Part shown: piece by piece, positions 49,522 through 58,398 of the stretch
How positions within the stretch are numbered: the stretch's first letter is position 1
Layout: every line of letters starts with the position of its first letter
Source: Aliirhizobium wenxiniae
GTDB taxonomy: Bacteria; Pseudomonadota; Alphaproteobacteria; Rhizobiales; Rhizobiaceae
Length of the DNA: 64,000 bases
Assembly (NCBI RefSeq): GCF_019511445.1
Contig: NZ_JAEUAN010000002.1
Location: 310,001 to 374,000 of the forward strand
Direction: 5' to 3'
Notes under the pieces: model-generated
What the model saw: only the letters and a program-made list of their open reading frames with translations
The model's database searches: none
Told to the model about the DNA's origin: nothing
Position numbers and translations under genes: made by a program

Positions 49522-49535
49522 TTGACGATCGTCAA
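49522..49535. promoter_or_regulatory. Perfect palindrome in the leader of the YdeP-like gene
   Basis: TTGACGATCGTCAA, a perfect 14-bp palindrome ending 12 bp before the start codon. Position suggests an operator or a transcription start-proximal repressor site. Confidence 0.55.
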
Positions 49536-49564
49536 AAGCGCTTCAAGCCGATTGTTTATATGGC

Positions 49565-49585
49565 TCGATAGACAAAACCTATCGA
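49565..49585. promoter_or_regulatory. LysR/OxyR-like inverted repeat upstream of the YdeP-like gene
   Basis: TCGATAG-N7-CTATCGA, perfect 7-bp arms, containing ATAG-N7-CTAT, the shape of an OxyR/LysR-type half-site. It is 55-75 bp upstream of the start codon, where an activator would bind. Confidence 0.5.
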
Positions 49586-49594
49586 CTGTCTTTG

Positions 49595-49975
49595 TCACCC
49601 AACCCGCGGGATGGTACAGGCCTCGCCGCCGCCGAAAATACGCGAGCGACTGAGGAACCGTTTCTCCCGTCCATTATCGAGCGAAAACATTCCGCCTCTG
49701 CCCGGCACGACGTCAATGATCAATTGCGTGTGCTTCCAGGCCTCGAACTGGCTACCGCTGATATAGACCGGCACCCCGCCGATCTCGCCCAGCTTCACGT
49801 CGTGATCACCGATGATGAAATCATCTGCCGGATAACACATCGGCGATGACCCGTCGCAGCATCCGCCGGATTGGTGGAAAAGGATTTCCGGGTAGTCCTG
49901 CCTTATCTCGGTAATGAGATCGAGTGCGGCATCGGTCGCGGTAACCCGCGGCTCTCCGTTGACATGCGTATTCAT
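49595..49975 (-). CDS. DUF779 protein
   Basis: A 126-residue protein of the DUF779 family. Conserved cysteines and acidic residues: HQSGGCCDGSSPMCY and VKLGEIGGVPVYI, then GRGGMFSLDNGREKRFLSRSR split here by motif SLDNG and FLSRSR. DUF779 genes commonly sit beside aldehyde dehydrogenases such as the one at 50460, and a role in alcohol or aldehyde oxidation is assumed but unproved. GGGAGGAGA precedes the ATG at 49975. The three cysteines could bind a metal. Confidence 0.85.
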   Translation of the reverse strand: MNTHVNGEPRVTATDAALDLITEIRQDYPEILFHQSGGCCDGSSPMCYPADDFIIGDHDVKLGEIGGVPVYISGSQFEAWKHTQLIIDVVPGRGGMFSLDNGREKRFLSRSRIFGGGEACTIPRVG

Positions 49976-50003
49976 GGTCTCTCCTCCCAAAGAGCAATTT
50001 TGC

Positions 50004-50333
50004 TCAGGTGATGAGCTGAATGAAGTCTATCACAATCGCCATGAAAACACCCGAGACCGTCATCGCCAGTCCGCAGAGAAACACTCTGCTGGCCCGGTCA
50101 TAGACCCGCCGCTGCAGCGAATCGTGCCGCAGGAAGATCACCAGAGAACTGCCCTGCGTGATGATCCCGGCGGAGAGCAGAAGCATCGTCGGCAAATCGA
50201 TCAGGGTCCACGGGATCGGGTTTTGCGCCCATTGGCTGAGAAAGGTGAGCGAGAAAGAGAGAATGATCCCCACAACGGTCAGCGTGCCGTTGCGGAAAAG
50301 CATTTCGACCAGCGGTTCGTTTTCATTCGACAT
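50004..50333 (-). CDS. Small three-helix membrane protein, function unknown
   Basis: A 109-residue protein with three probable membrane helices: about 18-34 (LTVVGIILSFSLTFL), 47-66 (LPTMLLLSAGIITQGSSLVIF) and 86-105 (FLCGLAMTVSGVFMAIVID). Charged RHDSLQRRVYDRASR forms a cytoplasmic loop. It lies between the aldehyde dehydrogenase and the DUF779 gene on the same strand, 28 bp before the latter. A terminator (50418-50449) separates it from the dehydrogenase, so it may have its own promoter. No family recognised. Confidence 0.7.
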   Translation of the reverse strand: MSNENEPLVEMLFRNGTLTVVGIILSFSLTFLSQWAQNPIPWTLIDLPTMLLLSAGIITQGSSLVIFLRHDSLQRRVYDRASRVFLCGLAMTVSGVFMAIVIDFIQLIT

Positions 50334-50417
50334 CGCGGAATATCTCGGCTGCCGGATCCTGACTACCTATCGAAATATTCCTTTCGCAAGAATTTCAAGG
50401 CGGTTGATGGACGAGAA

Positions 50418-50449
50418 AGCCGGGCAGAAGCACCACGCCCTGCCCGGCT
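50418..50449 (-). terminator. Rho-independent terminator after the aldehyde dehydrogenase
   Basis: Perfect 10-bp stem AGCCGGGCAG / CTGCCCGGCT with a 12-nt loop and a short TTTCTC tail on the minus strand, 11 bp after the stop. Confidence 0.75.
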
Positions 50450-50459
50450 CCGGCTTGGA

Positions 50460-51968
50460 TCAGAAGAAACCAAGCTTCTTCGGGCTGTAGCTCACCAGCA
50501 TGTTCTTGGTCTGCTGGTAGTGATCGAGCATCATCTTGTGCGTCTCACGACCGATGCCGGACTGCTTGTAGCCGCCGAAGGCCGCATGCGCCGGATAGGC
50601 GTGATAGCAATTGGTCCACACTCGACCGGCCTGGATCTCGCGGCCGAAGCGATAGGCGCGGTTGCCGTCACGCGTCCACACGCCGGCGCCGAGGCCGTAA
50701 AGCGTGTCGTTGGCGATAGAGAGTGCCTCGTCCTCATCCTTGAACGTGGTGACCGAAACCACCGGCCCGAAGATCTCTTCCTGGAACACACGCATCTTGT
50801 TGTGGCCCTTGAAGATGGTTGGCTTGATGTAATAGCCGTTGGCCAGCTCGCCGCCGAGATCGTTGCGATCGCCGCCGGTCAGCACTTCAGCGCCTTCCTG
50901 TTTGCCGATATCGAGATAGGAAAGGATTTTTTCCATCTGCTCGCTGGAGGCCTGCGCGCCGATCATCGTGGCGCTGTCGAGCGGGTTGCCCTGCACGATG
51001 GCGTTCACGCGCTTTACCGCCCGTTCCATGAACCGGTCATAGATGCTCTCATGCACCAGCGCACGGCTCGGGCATGTGCAGACCTCGCCCTGGTTGAGCG
51101 CGAACATCGCGAACCCTTCCAACGCCTTGTCGAGGAAATCGTCATCCTCGTTCGCCACATCGGCAAAGAAGATGTTCGGCGATTTGCCGCCGAGTTCGAG
51201 CGTGACCGGAATAAGGTTCTGGCTGGCATATTGCATGATCAGACGGCCTGTCGTCGTCTCACCGGTAAAAGCGATCTTGGCGATGCGCGGGCTGGATGCC
51301 AGTGGCTTGCCGGCTTCGAGACCGAAACCGTTGACGATGTTCAAGACGCCCGGAGGCAGCAGATCGCCGATGATTTCCGCCCAGACGAGCAGCGACGCAG
51401 GCGTCTGTTCGGCCGGCTTGATGACGACGCAATTGCCGGCGGCAAGGGCGGGCGCAAGCTTCCAGGCGGCCATCAGGATCGGAAAATTCCACGGAATGAT
51501 CTGGCCGACGACGCCGAGCGGCTCATGGAAGTGATAGGCGACAGTGTCGTTGTCGATCTCGCCGATCGAGCCTTCCTGAGCGCGAATGCAGGACGCGAAA
51601 TAGCGGAAATGGTCGATGGCGAGCGGAATGTCTGCCGCCATGGTTTCGCGGATCGGCTTGCCATTGTCCCAGGTTTCGGCCTGGGCCAGTACTTCCAGCT
51701 TGTCCTCCATCCGCTGGGCAATCTTCATCAGGATGTTGGAGCGTTCCGCCGGTGCGGTGCGGCCCCATTTGTCCTTGGCGGCGTGCGCGGCATCGAGCGC
51801 CGCGTTGATATCCTTCTCGTCCGAACGGGGAATTTCACACAACTTGCCGCCGGTGACGGGCGTGATGTTGTCGAAATATTTGCCGCCGATCGGCTCCCTC
51901 CACTCGCCGCCGATATAGTTGCCGTATTTCAGCTTGAACGGCGATTCGACGATTTTCTGGTGCAGCAT
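50460..51968 (-). CDS. NAD-dependent aldehyde dehydrogenase (AldB/ExaC, acetaldehyde type)
   Basis: A 502-residue ALDH. Catalytic glutamate E258 in [11 protein letters not shown], nucleophile C297 in [19 protein letters not shown]-binding [19 protein letters not shown] and [10 protein letters not shown]. The GEVCTCPSR motif is typical of the AldB/ExaC subgroup that oxidises acetaldehyde and similar aldehydes to acids. The start at 51968 has GGGAGGATG upstream. It is preceded by a 24-bp palindrome and an AcoR-like regulator gene on the same strand. It may clear acetaldehyde made by EutBC or from alcohols. Confidence 0.92.
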   Translation of the reverse strand: MLHQKIVESPFKLKYGNYIGGEWREPIGGKYFDNITPVTGGKLCEIPRSDEKDINAALDAAHAAKDKWGRTAPAERSNILMKIAQRMEDKLEVLAQAETWDNGKPIRETMAADIPLAIDHFRYFASCIRAQEGSIGEIDNDTVAYHFHEPLGVVGQIIPWNFPILMAAWKLAPALAAGNCVVIKPAEQTPASLLVWAEIIGDLLPPGVLNIVNGFGLEAGKPLASSPRIAKIAFTGETTTGRLIMQYASQNLIPVTLELGGKSPNIFFADVANEDDDFLDKALEGFAMFALNQGEVCTCPSRALVHESIYDRFMERAVKRVNAIVQGNPLDSATMIGAQASSEQMEKILSYLDIGKQEGAEVLTGGDRNDLGGELANGYYIKPTIFKGHNKMRVFQEEIFGPVVSVTTFKDEDEALSIANDTLYGLGAGVWTRDGNRAYRFGREIQAGRVWTNCYHAYPAHAAFGGYKQSGIGRETHKMMLDHYQQTKNMLVSYSPKKLGFF

Positions 51969-52076
51969 GTCATCCTCCCATGATGAGCTGGCTTCTCGGT
52001 TCGTGACCGGGCCCGGAAGGAAATCTGCGTCGTCCCGTTCTTGACGAAAAGCAGGCTGCGACCATATGGCAGCGCA

Positions 52077-52100
52077 CACTGTCGCACCCGTGCGACAGTG
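52077..52100. promoter_or_regulatory. 24-bp perfect palindrome between the AcoR-like and aldehyde dehydrogenase genes
   Basis: CACTGTCGCAC-CC-GTGCGACAGTG: 11-bp perfect arms with a 2-bp spacer, 109-132 bp upstream of the aldehyde dehydrogenase start and 45 bp downstream of the regulator stop. Position and symmetry fit a binding site for the Fis-type regulator encoded at 52145. Confidence 0.65.
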
Positions 52101-52144
52101 GAGCGCCGCAAACCATGCGGCACCGCAACAGAATTCGATTTAAC

Positions 52145-53098
52145 TCAATGGAGGCCGAAACGGTTCATCTTTCGGTGGAGCGTCGCCCGGCTCATGCCGA
52201 GCGCAATCGCCGCCTGGGAGACATTGCCGTTGGCGCGCGAAAGAGCGCGCATCAGCGCCGCCCGCTCCGCTTCGACCAGATCCTGGCGATCTCCCGCCCT
52301 GTTTTCGTCGAGAGCGTCCGCTGCCGGAATGCCTGCAGCAATACGGTTGTCGTCCAGCGCAAGCGCCAGACGCGCTGCACGCGTCGCGCCGATGACGAGA
52401 TCGTTGCGATCGACCGCCAGAAGTGCAGCCGCCGCATGCGCCGCATGCGGCACGATCAGGAAACGGGCGCCGGGAAAAGCGGAGCGGAACAGGTTTAGCT
52501 CGATCCTCAGCGCCGCGTCACGCACTGTCTGGGCAAGGATCGACAGCACCATTTCATTGACGTCGTCCCGGCATGTGGAAATGTCGAGCGCCGCCGCCAC
52601 CTCGCCGCGATGATCGCGGATCGGCGCGGTTGTGCAGCAAAGCCCGGTATTTGATGAGAAAAAATGCTGGTCGCGAAAGATCGATACGGCTCGTTCATCC
52701 GCCAGTGCCGTGCCGATACCGTTGGTCCCGATACTGGCCTCGGTCCAGATCGCCGCTGTCCACAGGCCGAGATCGTGAAAGGCCCGGTCATCGCCGGCTG
52801 TGCCGCGCCGTTCCAGCGCCACGCCGTTCCGGTCAGTCAGGAGCAGACAACAGCCAGACTTTCCGACAGTGGAAAACAGCTTGTCCATTTCCTCGCGCGC
52901 CTCGACGATCAGGCGCTCCGAGGCCTGCCGCGTCTGGCGAAATTCGCTGTCGGTAAGGCGTTCGGGCGTACGCTCCTGCTCGGGCGCGAGATGGTGCATG
53001 ACCATGCAGCGCCGCCACGAAGCGACGACAGGCGAGCTTGCCGCAGCGGACTGGGCCGAGGCATAAACCTCGTCCGCATGCAGGGAAACGGGATGCAT
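52145..53098 (-). CDS. AcoR-like GAF/Fis regulator without AAA+ domain
   Basis: A 317-residue protein resembling AcoR/AdhR-type activators. N-terminal GAF-like sensor (about 60-210: CLLLTDRNGVALERRG, WTEASIGTNGIGTAL, HFFSSNTGLCCTTAPI, VAAALDIST) and a C-terminal Fis helix-turn-helix (about 278-317: MRALSRANGNVSQAAIALG, MSRATLHRKMNRF). The central sigma-54-interacting AAA+ ATPase is absent: there is no GAFTGA or Walker A. The rhizobial forms may therefore regulate sigma-70 promoters. GGGAGGAG precedes the ATG at 53098. Likely target: the aldehyde dehydrogenase, through the palindrome at 52077. Confidence 0.85.
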   Translation of the reverse strand: MHPVSLHADEVYASAQSAAASSPVVASWRRCMVMHHLAPEQERTPERLTDSEFRQTRQASERLIVEAREEMDKLFSTVGKSGCCLLLTDRNGVALERRGTAGDDRAFHDLGLWTAAIWTEASIGTNGIGTALADERAVSIFRDQHFFSSNTGLCCTTAPIRDHRGEVAAALDISTCRDDVNEMVLSILAQTVRDAALRIELNLFRSAFPGARFLIVPHAAHAAAALLAVDRNDLVIGATRAARLALALDDNRIAAGIPAADALDENRAGDRQDLVEAERAALMRALSRANGNVSQAAIALGMSRATLHRKMNRFGLH

Positions 53099-53208
53099 GG
53101 GCTCCTCCCGGGCCAATTCTTGCATCAAGTTTCGCTAAAAAGCCGATGCTTTGCAATCGTCAAGCAGGTTGCCCACGAACTATTTATCGACGTACCACAT
53201 ATGCATGT

Positions 53209-54114
53209 TCATGCCGCCCGTCGTGTCGACGGTTCGCATCTGGCAAAGGGCGCAAAGGCGTGCCGCACGCGCAGGATCGTTTCTGGCTCGGCCGCCACCA
53301 ATGGCAAGCGAACATCAGCCGGTGACTGGTGCAGGAAGAATTGCGCCTCCTTCAGCGCCGCCACATCATCCTCTCCAACAGACTTCGACGCAACGGACAT
53401 GGCCTGCAGCAAAGAACCGCTGCCGCTGCTACGCTCCGCCATGGCCACCATGGTCTGCACCGGTGAGGGAATGATATTGGCCAGCGCCGACAAAGCACCG
53501 TGCCCGCCCATATCCAGGAATTCCACCGGCCTCCTGTCGTCTCTCGAAAGATGCAGGAAACGGTCCCTGAGCGATGCCGGCAAGGCCGCGAAATGTTCGA
53601 GACGACCGGCACCATGGCATATGCCGACGATCAGATCGATTTCGGCAAGCGCGTCCACCAGCGCCGGACCATAGTCCTTTGCCGTACGCCCCGGATCGTC
53701 ATCCACAAGAACAGGGATACCGACCGCAGCGGCAATTTCGCGAAAGTGATTGATCACACCCTTCAGTGTCGGCTTCGAATAATACGGCACCGTTACCAGC
53801 AGGGCATCAGCGCCGAGTTCTTCAGCGCGGCGGCATTGCTCGACAGTTTTCGCCGTGCAGTTCGTACCGGTCGCCGCGATCACACTCAGATGCGGCCTGC
53901 CGCGTGAAACGGCGGTTTCGATCAGGCTTTGCCATTCATCCGTACCGAGCACCGGCCCCTCGCCGATAACGTCGCACACGACAATTCCCTCCACTCCCGC
54001 GATGATCTGACGATCGATCGCCGCCTCGAATTCCGCAAGGTCGACCCGGCCTTCGCTGAAGGGGGTAAGCAGGGGTGTGTAAGTTTGACGCCTTGCACGA
54101 AGGAAGGGTGTCAT
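53209..54114 (-). CDS. DapA-superfamily protein lacking the Schiff-base lysine
   Basis: A 301-residue (beta/alpha)8 protein of the dihydrodipicolinate synthase/N-acetylneuraminate lyase superfamily. The fold landmarks are present ([27 protein letters not shown]...[16 protein letters not shown]). At the lysine position (GIKEA in E. coli DapA) it reads GICHG, with C166, codon TGC at 53617-53619. The GTTGE motif that holds the catalytic Thr reads DVIGE. The second tyrosine (Y112) remains. A class I aldolase reaction is therefore unlikely. The start at 54114 follows AGGAGC. It sits alone between a regulator gene and kup. It may be a binding protein, a regulatory paralogue, or an enzyme with another chemistry. 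Confidence 0.8.
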   Translation of the reverse strand: MTPFLRARRQTYTPLLTPFSEGRVDLAEFEAAIDRQIIAGVEGIVVCDVIGEGPVLGTDEWQSLIETAVSRGRPHLSVIAATGTNCTAKTVEQCRRAEELGADALLVTVPYYSKPTLKGVINHFREIAAAVGIPVLVDDDPGRTAKDYGPALVDALAEIDLIVGICHGAGRLEHFAALPASLRDRFLHLSRDDRRPVEFLDMGGHGALSALANIIPSPVQTMVAMAERSSGSGSLLQAMSVASKSVGEDDVAALKEAQFFLHQSPADVRLPLVAAEPETILRVRHAFAPFARCEPSTRRAA

Positions 54115-54296
54115 GGTTTGGCTCCTGTTTTTACAGAAACCAACATTGCTCCACACGCATAGGATTTCGATGTGTAGGGAGAGACTATGACATCAAAGTC
54201 TTATATACATCCATTTGCCTTGACCGCGGCGATGCACCATATTCCGCGCCAGACAACGACACTGAACGACACCTTGGCCCTGCGCCTGGAGACTTT

Positions 54297-56210
54297 ATGA
54301 CCGCATCGCCTGCCGCTGATTCCGATCAATCTTCGGAAACTCGCAAATTTCTTGTGTTGCTGATTGGGTCTATCGGGGTCGTCTATGGCGACATCGGGAC
54401 GAGTCCGCTTTACGCTTTCCGCGAGGCTTTGCGCCCGTTTACCGCCAATGGCATACAGGATGAGCACGTCATCGGGCTAATCTCCCTGATGGTCTGGACG
54501 CTGACCATCATCGTCACCTTCAAATATGTCCTTTTCCTGCTGCGCGCCGACAATGACGGCGAAGGCGGCACGCTGTCGCTTCTGGCGCTGCTGATGAAGA
54601 AGACCGGAGGCTATATGCCGGTTCTGTTCTTCGCCGGCCTGATCGGCTCGGCGCTGTTCATCGGTGACGCGATGATTACGCCGGCGCTCTCGGTCATGTC
54701 GGCGCTAGAAGGCATGAAGCTTATTACCCCGGCTTTTTCGGATTACGTCCTGCCGCTCTCTGCCGCCATCATGGTCGGTCTGTTCATGGTACAGTCAAAG
54801 GGCACAGCGGCGGTCATGAAGTTCTTCGGGCCGATCACTGTTGTCTGGTTCCTGGCCATGGCATGGGGCGGGCTCATTCATATCGGCGATGACTGGACGA
54901 TCCTGCAGGCGCTCAATCCTGTCAATGCGCTCTGGTTCATCACCCATGCGGGCTGGGCCGGTCTGATCGTGCTCGGCGCAGTATTCCTGACCGTTACCGG
55001 CGCAGAAGCGCTTTACGCTGACCTCGGGCATTTCGGCCGCAAGCCGATCAGCGTCGCCTGGTTCATCCTCGTTTTCCCGGCGCTGGCATTGAATTATCTC
55101 GGCCAGGGCGCGCTCGTGCTTGCCGATCCGACCAAGATTTCCAATCCCTTCTACCTGCTTTATCCCGACTGGGCGCTGCTGCCGATGGTGATCCTGGCCA
55201 CGATGGCAACGATCATCGCCAGTCAGGCGGTCATCACCGGCGCCTTCTCGCTGGCCCGCCAGGCCGTCCATCTGGGCTTCCTGCCGCGCCTTGCGATCAA
55301 GTTCACCTCCGAGACCAATACCGGGCAGATCTATGTCCCGGCCGTCAACATGATCCTGTTCCTCGGCGTCATCATCCTGATCTTCTCCTTCGGAGATTCG
55401 GAATCGCTTGCCACCGCCTATGGTATCTCGGTTACCGGCGCGATGGTGGTCACCTCGTTGATGTCCTTCCAGTTCCTGCGCGCGGTCTGGGGCTACAAGG
55501 CGATTACCGCCGCGCTCCTCTTGGCTCCGCTCTTCGCCATCGAGGTTGTCTTCCTCGCAGCAAACCTGCTCAAGGTTCATGACGGCGGCTGGGTTCCCGT
55601 CATGCTGGCATTGATCATCATGCTGACCATGTGGACCTGGACCAAGGGCTCCAAGCATCTCAAGGAAAAGACGGCCAGAAACGACATTCCGCTGGAAACC
55701 TTCATCAACTCGATCGAAAGCTCGATCGAGCGGGAAACCGCCAGCGCCCCTGTCACCGTGCCGGGCACGGCGATATTCCTGACCAGCGTGCCGGACCGCA
55801 CGCCCGCCGTTCTGCTGCATAACCTCAAGCACAACCACGTCCTGCATGAACAGAACGTCATTCTGACCATCTGGACACAGGACAAGCCCTATGTGCCGCA
55901 GGCGGATCGCGTCGAGATGACGAGGCTGTCGAAGCGCTTTATCCGCCTCGATATCACCTTCGGTTATATGGACGAACCAAACGTCGCCAAGGCGCTGACG
56001 GTCTGCAAGAAGAAGGGCTTCAAGTTCGAGATCATGCAGACCTCCTTCTATCTCGGCCGCCGCAACCTGATCGAGACACCGAATACCGGCCTGCCGCGCT
56101 GGCAGGAGAAGCTCTATATCATCCTCGCCGATTTCGGCATCGACCCGTCCGCCTATTTCAAACTGCCGCCGAACCGCGTGGTGGAACTTGGTGAGCAGGT
56201 CGCGATTTAA
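54297..56210 (+). CDS. kup: Low-affinity potassium uptake protein Kup
   Basis: A 637-residue K+:H+ symporter of the KUP/HAK/KT family with about twelve helices. Signatures: [20 protein letters not shown] near the N-terminus, [46 protein letters not shown] and [20 protein letters not shown] hydrophilic C-terminal cytosolic domain (about 455-637) follows. GGAG lies just before the chosen ATG; in-frame sequence farther upstream has no membrane or family character. It opens a potassium/magnesium transport block with corA and kdp. Confidence 0.95.
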   Translation: MTASPAADSDQSSETRKFLVLLIGSIGVVYGDIGTSPLYAFREALRPFTANGIQDEHVIGLISLMVWTLTIIVTFKYVLFLLRADNDGEGGTLSLLALLMKKTGGYMPVLFFAGLIGSALFIGDAMITPALSVMSALEGMKLITPAFSDYVLPLSAAIMVGLFMVQSKGTAAVMKFFGPITVVWFLAMAWGGLIHIGDDWTILQALNPVNALWFITHAGWAGLIVLGAVFLTVTGAEALYADLGHFGRKPISVAWFILVFPALALNYLGQGALVLADPTKISNPFYLLYPDWALLPMVILATMATIIASQAVITGAFSLARQAVHLGFLPRLAIKFTSETNTGQIYVPAVNMILFLGVIILIFSFGDSESLATAYGISVTGAMVVTSLMSFQFLRAVWGYKAITAALLLAPLFAIEVVFLAANLLKVHDGGWVPVMLALIIMLTMWTWTKGSKHLKEKTARNDIPLETFINSIESSIERETASAPVTVPGTAIFLTSVPDRTPAVLLHNLKHNHVLHEQNVILTIWTQDKPYVPQADRVEMTRLSKRFIRLDITFGYMDEPNVAKALTVCKKKGFKFEIMQTSFYLGRRNLIETPNTGLPRWQEKLYIILADFGIDPSAYFKLPPNRVVELGEQVAI

Positions 56211-56262
56211 AGTGGATACCGGTTTTGCGTCAGGAATTGCGTTAAACCAGAAATAGAGCCCC

Positions 56263-57228
56263 ATGACCGTCGTCGCATCCTATGTCTATACGAACGGAAA
56301 GCGCGGGCGCCCTCTCGCGATAGACGAACCGTGCCCGAAGCTCACCGGAGACGAATTCGCCTGGATCGGCCTGCACGAGCCGACAGCCGACGAATTGAAG
56401 ATGCTGGCCAGAACCTACGGCCTGCATGAGCTTGCGGTCGAGGATGCACTGCACGCCCATCAGATCCCCAAGGTCGAGGCTTATGGCGATCAGCTATTCG
56501 TCGTCGCCAAGACCGCCCATCTGGAAGGCGACAAGATCTGCTATGGGGAAACGGCGATCTTCGTCGGGCGCCACCATATCATCACCGTGCGACACGGCTC
56601 CTTGCGCAACCATATCGGCGTCCGCGCCCAGCTCGAAGCATCTCCCCGCCTGTTGTCGCAGGGACCGGATTACGTCCTGCACGGCATTCTCGACTTCATC
56701 GTTGACGGCTACCTGCCGACCGTGCAGACGATCGAGGATCGGGTTCTGGAAATGGAGCAGCGTATGCTTGCCAATTTTCTTGAACGAGACCAGATCCGCC
56801 GGCTGTTCAGACTGAGGCGCCAACTGATCCTGTTCGGCCGCATTCTCGGCCCGATGTCGGAGCTGGTAGGCAAGCTGGTCAATCTCGACCTTCCCTGCCT
56901 CGACAAGCACGCAAAACCCTATTTTCGCGATGTGCTGGATCACACCAGAAGGGTGGAAAGCATGGTCGGCGGTCTTCGCGAAGTCATCACCTCGGTCTTC
57001 GAAGCATCGAACCTTCTCGAACAGCAGCGCCAGGGCGTCATCACCCGCCAGCTCGCCTCATGGGCTGCGATCCTTGCCGTGCCGACAGCGGTTGCCGGCA
57101 TCTACGGCATGAATTTCGAAAACATGCCGGAGCTGAAGACCGAATACGGATATTACGTCGTGCTCTGCGCAATCGTCATCCTTTGCAGCCTGCTCTATTA
57201 CCGCTTCAAGAAGGTCGGCTGGCTCTGA
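56263..57228 (+). CDS. CorA-family magnesium/divalent metal channel
   Basis: A 321-residue CorA homologue. A cytoplasmic N-terminal domain (about 1-260) with long stalk helices, then two C-terminal membrane helices with the GMN signature in AGIYGMNFENMPEL between them, and a basic KKVGWL end. It forms a pentameric channel for Mg2+ or related ions. It begins 52 bp after kup on the same strand. The acidic loop after GMN is intact. ZntB-type zinc transport is possible, but the GMNFENMPE sequence fits CorA. Confidence 0.9.
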   Translation: MTVVASYVYTNGKRGRPLAIDEPCPKLTGDEFAWIGLHEPTADELKMLARTYGLHELAVEDALHAHQIPKVEAYGDQLFVVAKTAHLEGDKICYGETAIFVGRHHIITVRHGSLRNHIGVRAQLEASPRLLSQGPDYVLHGILDFIVDGYLPTVQTIEDRVLEMEQRMLANFLERDQIRRLFRLRRQLILFGRILGPMSELVGKLVNLDLPCLDKHAKPYFRDVLDHTRRVESMVGGLREVITSVFEASNLLEQQRQGVITRQLASWAAILAVPTAVAGIYGMNFENMPELKTEYGYYVVLCAIVILCSLLYYRFKKVGWL

Positions 57229-57235
57229 AACAGGC

Positions 57236-57682
57236 TCAGTCCCGCGTCAGCAGAATATAGGCCTCTTCCGGTGTGCCGGCAGAACGGACCGCATCAGTCG
57301 CCTCGTCATTGCGCAAACGTCGGGCAATACAGGAAAGCAGATTGAGGTTCTGCCGCTGATCTGCCGGCGGAGACAGAAGCAGGACCACGACATCGACCGG
57401 CACTTCATCCACCGCTTCGAAATCCAGCGGCTTGGCGAGCCGCACAAACAGGCAGAGGCAATCGGACACGCCCTCGACGATCGCATGCGGAATGGCAATG
57501 CCCTGACCGATACCCGTAGAACCGAGGTTCTCCCGGCTCGTCAATGCCGCAGCGATGACGGAGGCCTCAAGGCCGGTGCGCTTGGACGCAAGGTCGGAGA
57601 GCTTGACGATCAGCTCCCTCTTCGAGGCCACGGCCAGATCCAGCACGACGTTTTCGGGCGACAGATGATCGCTCAACTGCAT
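57236..57682 (-). CDS. EIIA-Ntr (PtsN)-like PTS protein at the end of the kdp operon
   Basis: A 148-residue PTS EIIA type-2 domain. Phosphorylatable H66 in TGIGQGIAIPHAIVEG; the fold residues DFEAVDEVPVDVVVLLLSP follow. PtsN-type proteins sense phosphotransferase status; in E. coli unphosphorylated EIIA-Ntr binds KdpD and TrkA to control K+ uptake. Here the gene lies 23 bp after kdpE on the same strand, so it likely acts on the KdpDE system. The ATG at 57682 is preceded by GGAG; an ATG four codons upstream (57694) is an alternative. Confidence 0.88.
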   Translation of the reverse strand: MQLSDHLSPENVVLDLAVASKRELIVKLSDLASKRTGLEASVIAAALTSRENLGSTGIGQGIAIPHAIVEGVSDCLCLFVRLAKPLDFEAVDEVPVDVVVLLLSPPADQRQNLNLLSCIARRLRNDEATDAVRSAGTPEEAYILLTRD

Positions 57683-57705
57683 GAAATGCTCCATTGAAAT
57701 AATAG

Positions 57706-58398
57706 TTAGAGGCCTTCGGCCAGACGATAACCGACACCGGTTTCCGTCAGGATGTAACGCGGCTGATCGGGTGTGGCCTCGATCTTCTGGCGAAGCTGGC
57801 GCACATAGACGCGCAGATATTGCACATCGGTCAGCCCATCCCAGACATGCTCTAAGAGGAACCGGTGTGTCAGCACCTTGCCGGCATGCTGCACGAGGAT
57901 GCGCAGGATATCGTATTCCTTCGGCGACAGCTTGATCTCGTTACCGGCCACCCTGACGATGCGCTTGACGAGATCGACCGTAAGATCGCCGGTCTGGAAA
58001 ACCGGCTTTTCGCCCTGCGTCTGCAGCCGGTGGCGCAGCGCCACGCGAATGCGTGCCCCAAGCTCGTTCATGCCGAAGGGTTTCGTCACATAGTCATCAG
58101 CGCCGAGTTCCAGCGCCTTGACGATGCCTGCCTCGTCGGTGCGGCTGGATAGAATGACGATCGGCAACGTCATCCCCTCCCCGCGCCATTTGGCAAGCAG
58201 ATCATGCCCGGACATATCCGGCAGACCGAGATCGAGGATGATCAGGTCCGGCTTGTCGCTATTGACCAGCTCCATCGCCACTTTGGCATTCATCGCTTCG
58301 ACGACGGCGTAATCCTGCGTCGCCAGCCCGACCCGCAACAGCTTGCGGATCGGCGGCTCGTCATCGACGATCAGGATTTTGACACCGCTATTGGTCAT
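57706..58398 (-). CDS. kdpE: Two-component response regulator KdpE
   Basis: A 230-residue OmpR/PhoB-type regulator. Receiver with acidic VDDEPP at 11-16, phospho-acceptor D56 in LIILDLGLPD, and lysine in DDYVTKPF. Winged-helix output (about 130-228): LSPKEYDILRILVQHAGKV, LRVYVRQLRQKIE and RYILTETGVGYRL. It activates kdpFABC under K+ limitation. Its start overlaps the kdpD stop by 4 nt. Confidence 0.96.
   Translation of the reverse strand: MTNSGVKILIVDDEPPIRKLLRVGLATQDYAVVEAMNAKVAMELVNSDKPDLIILDLGLPDMSGHDLLAKWRGEGMTLPIVILSSRTDEAGIVKALELGADDYVTKPFGMNELGARIRVALRHRLQTQGEKPVFQTGDLTVDLVKRIVRVAGNEIKLSPKEYDILRILVQHAGKVLTHRFLLEHVWDGLTDVQYLRVYVRQLRQKIEATPDQPRYILTETGVGYRLAEGL

Noticed and set aside
51969..52076. 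Sigma-54 promoter before the aldehyde dehydrogenase
   Set aside because: The best GG...GC pair on the minus strand has 9-bp instead of 10-bp spacing, and the local regulator lacks the AAA+ domain.
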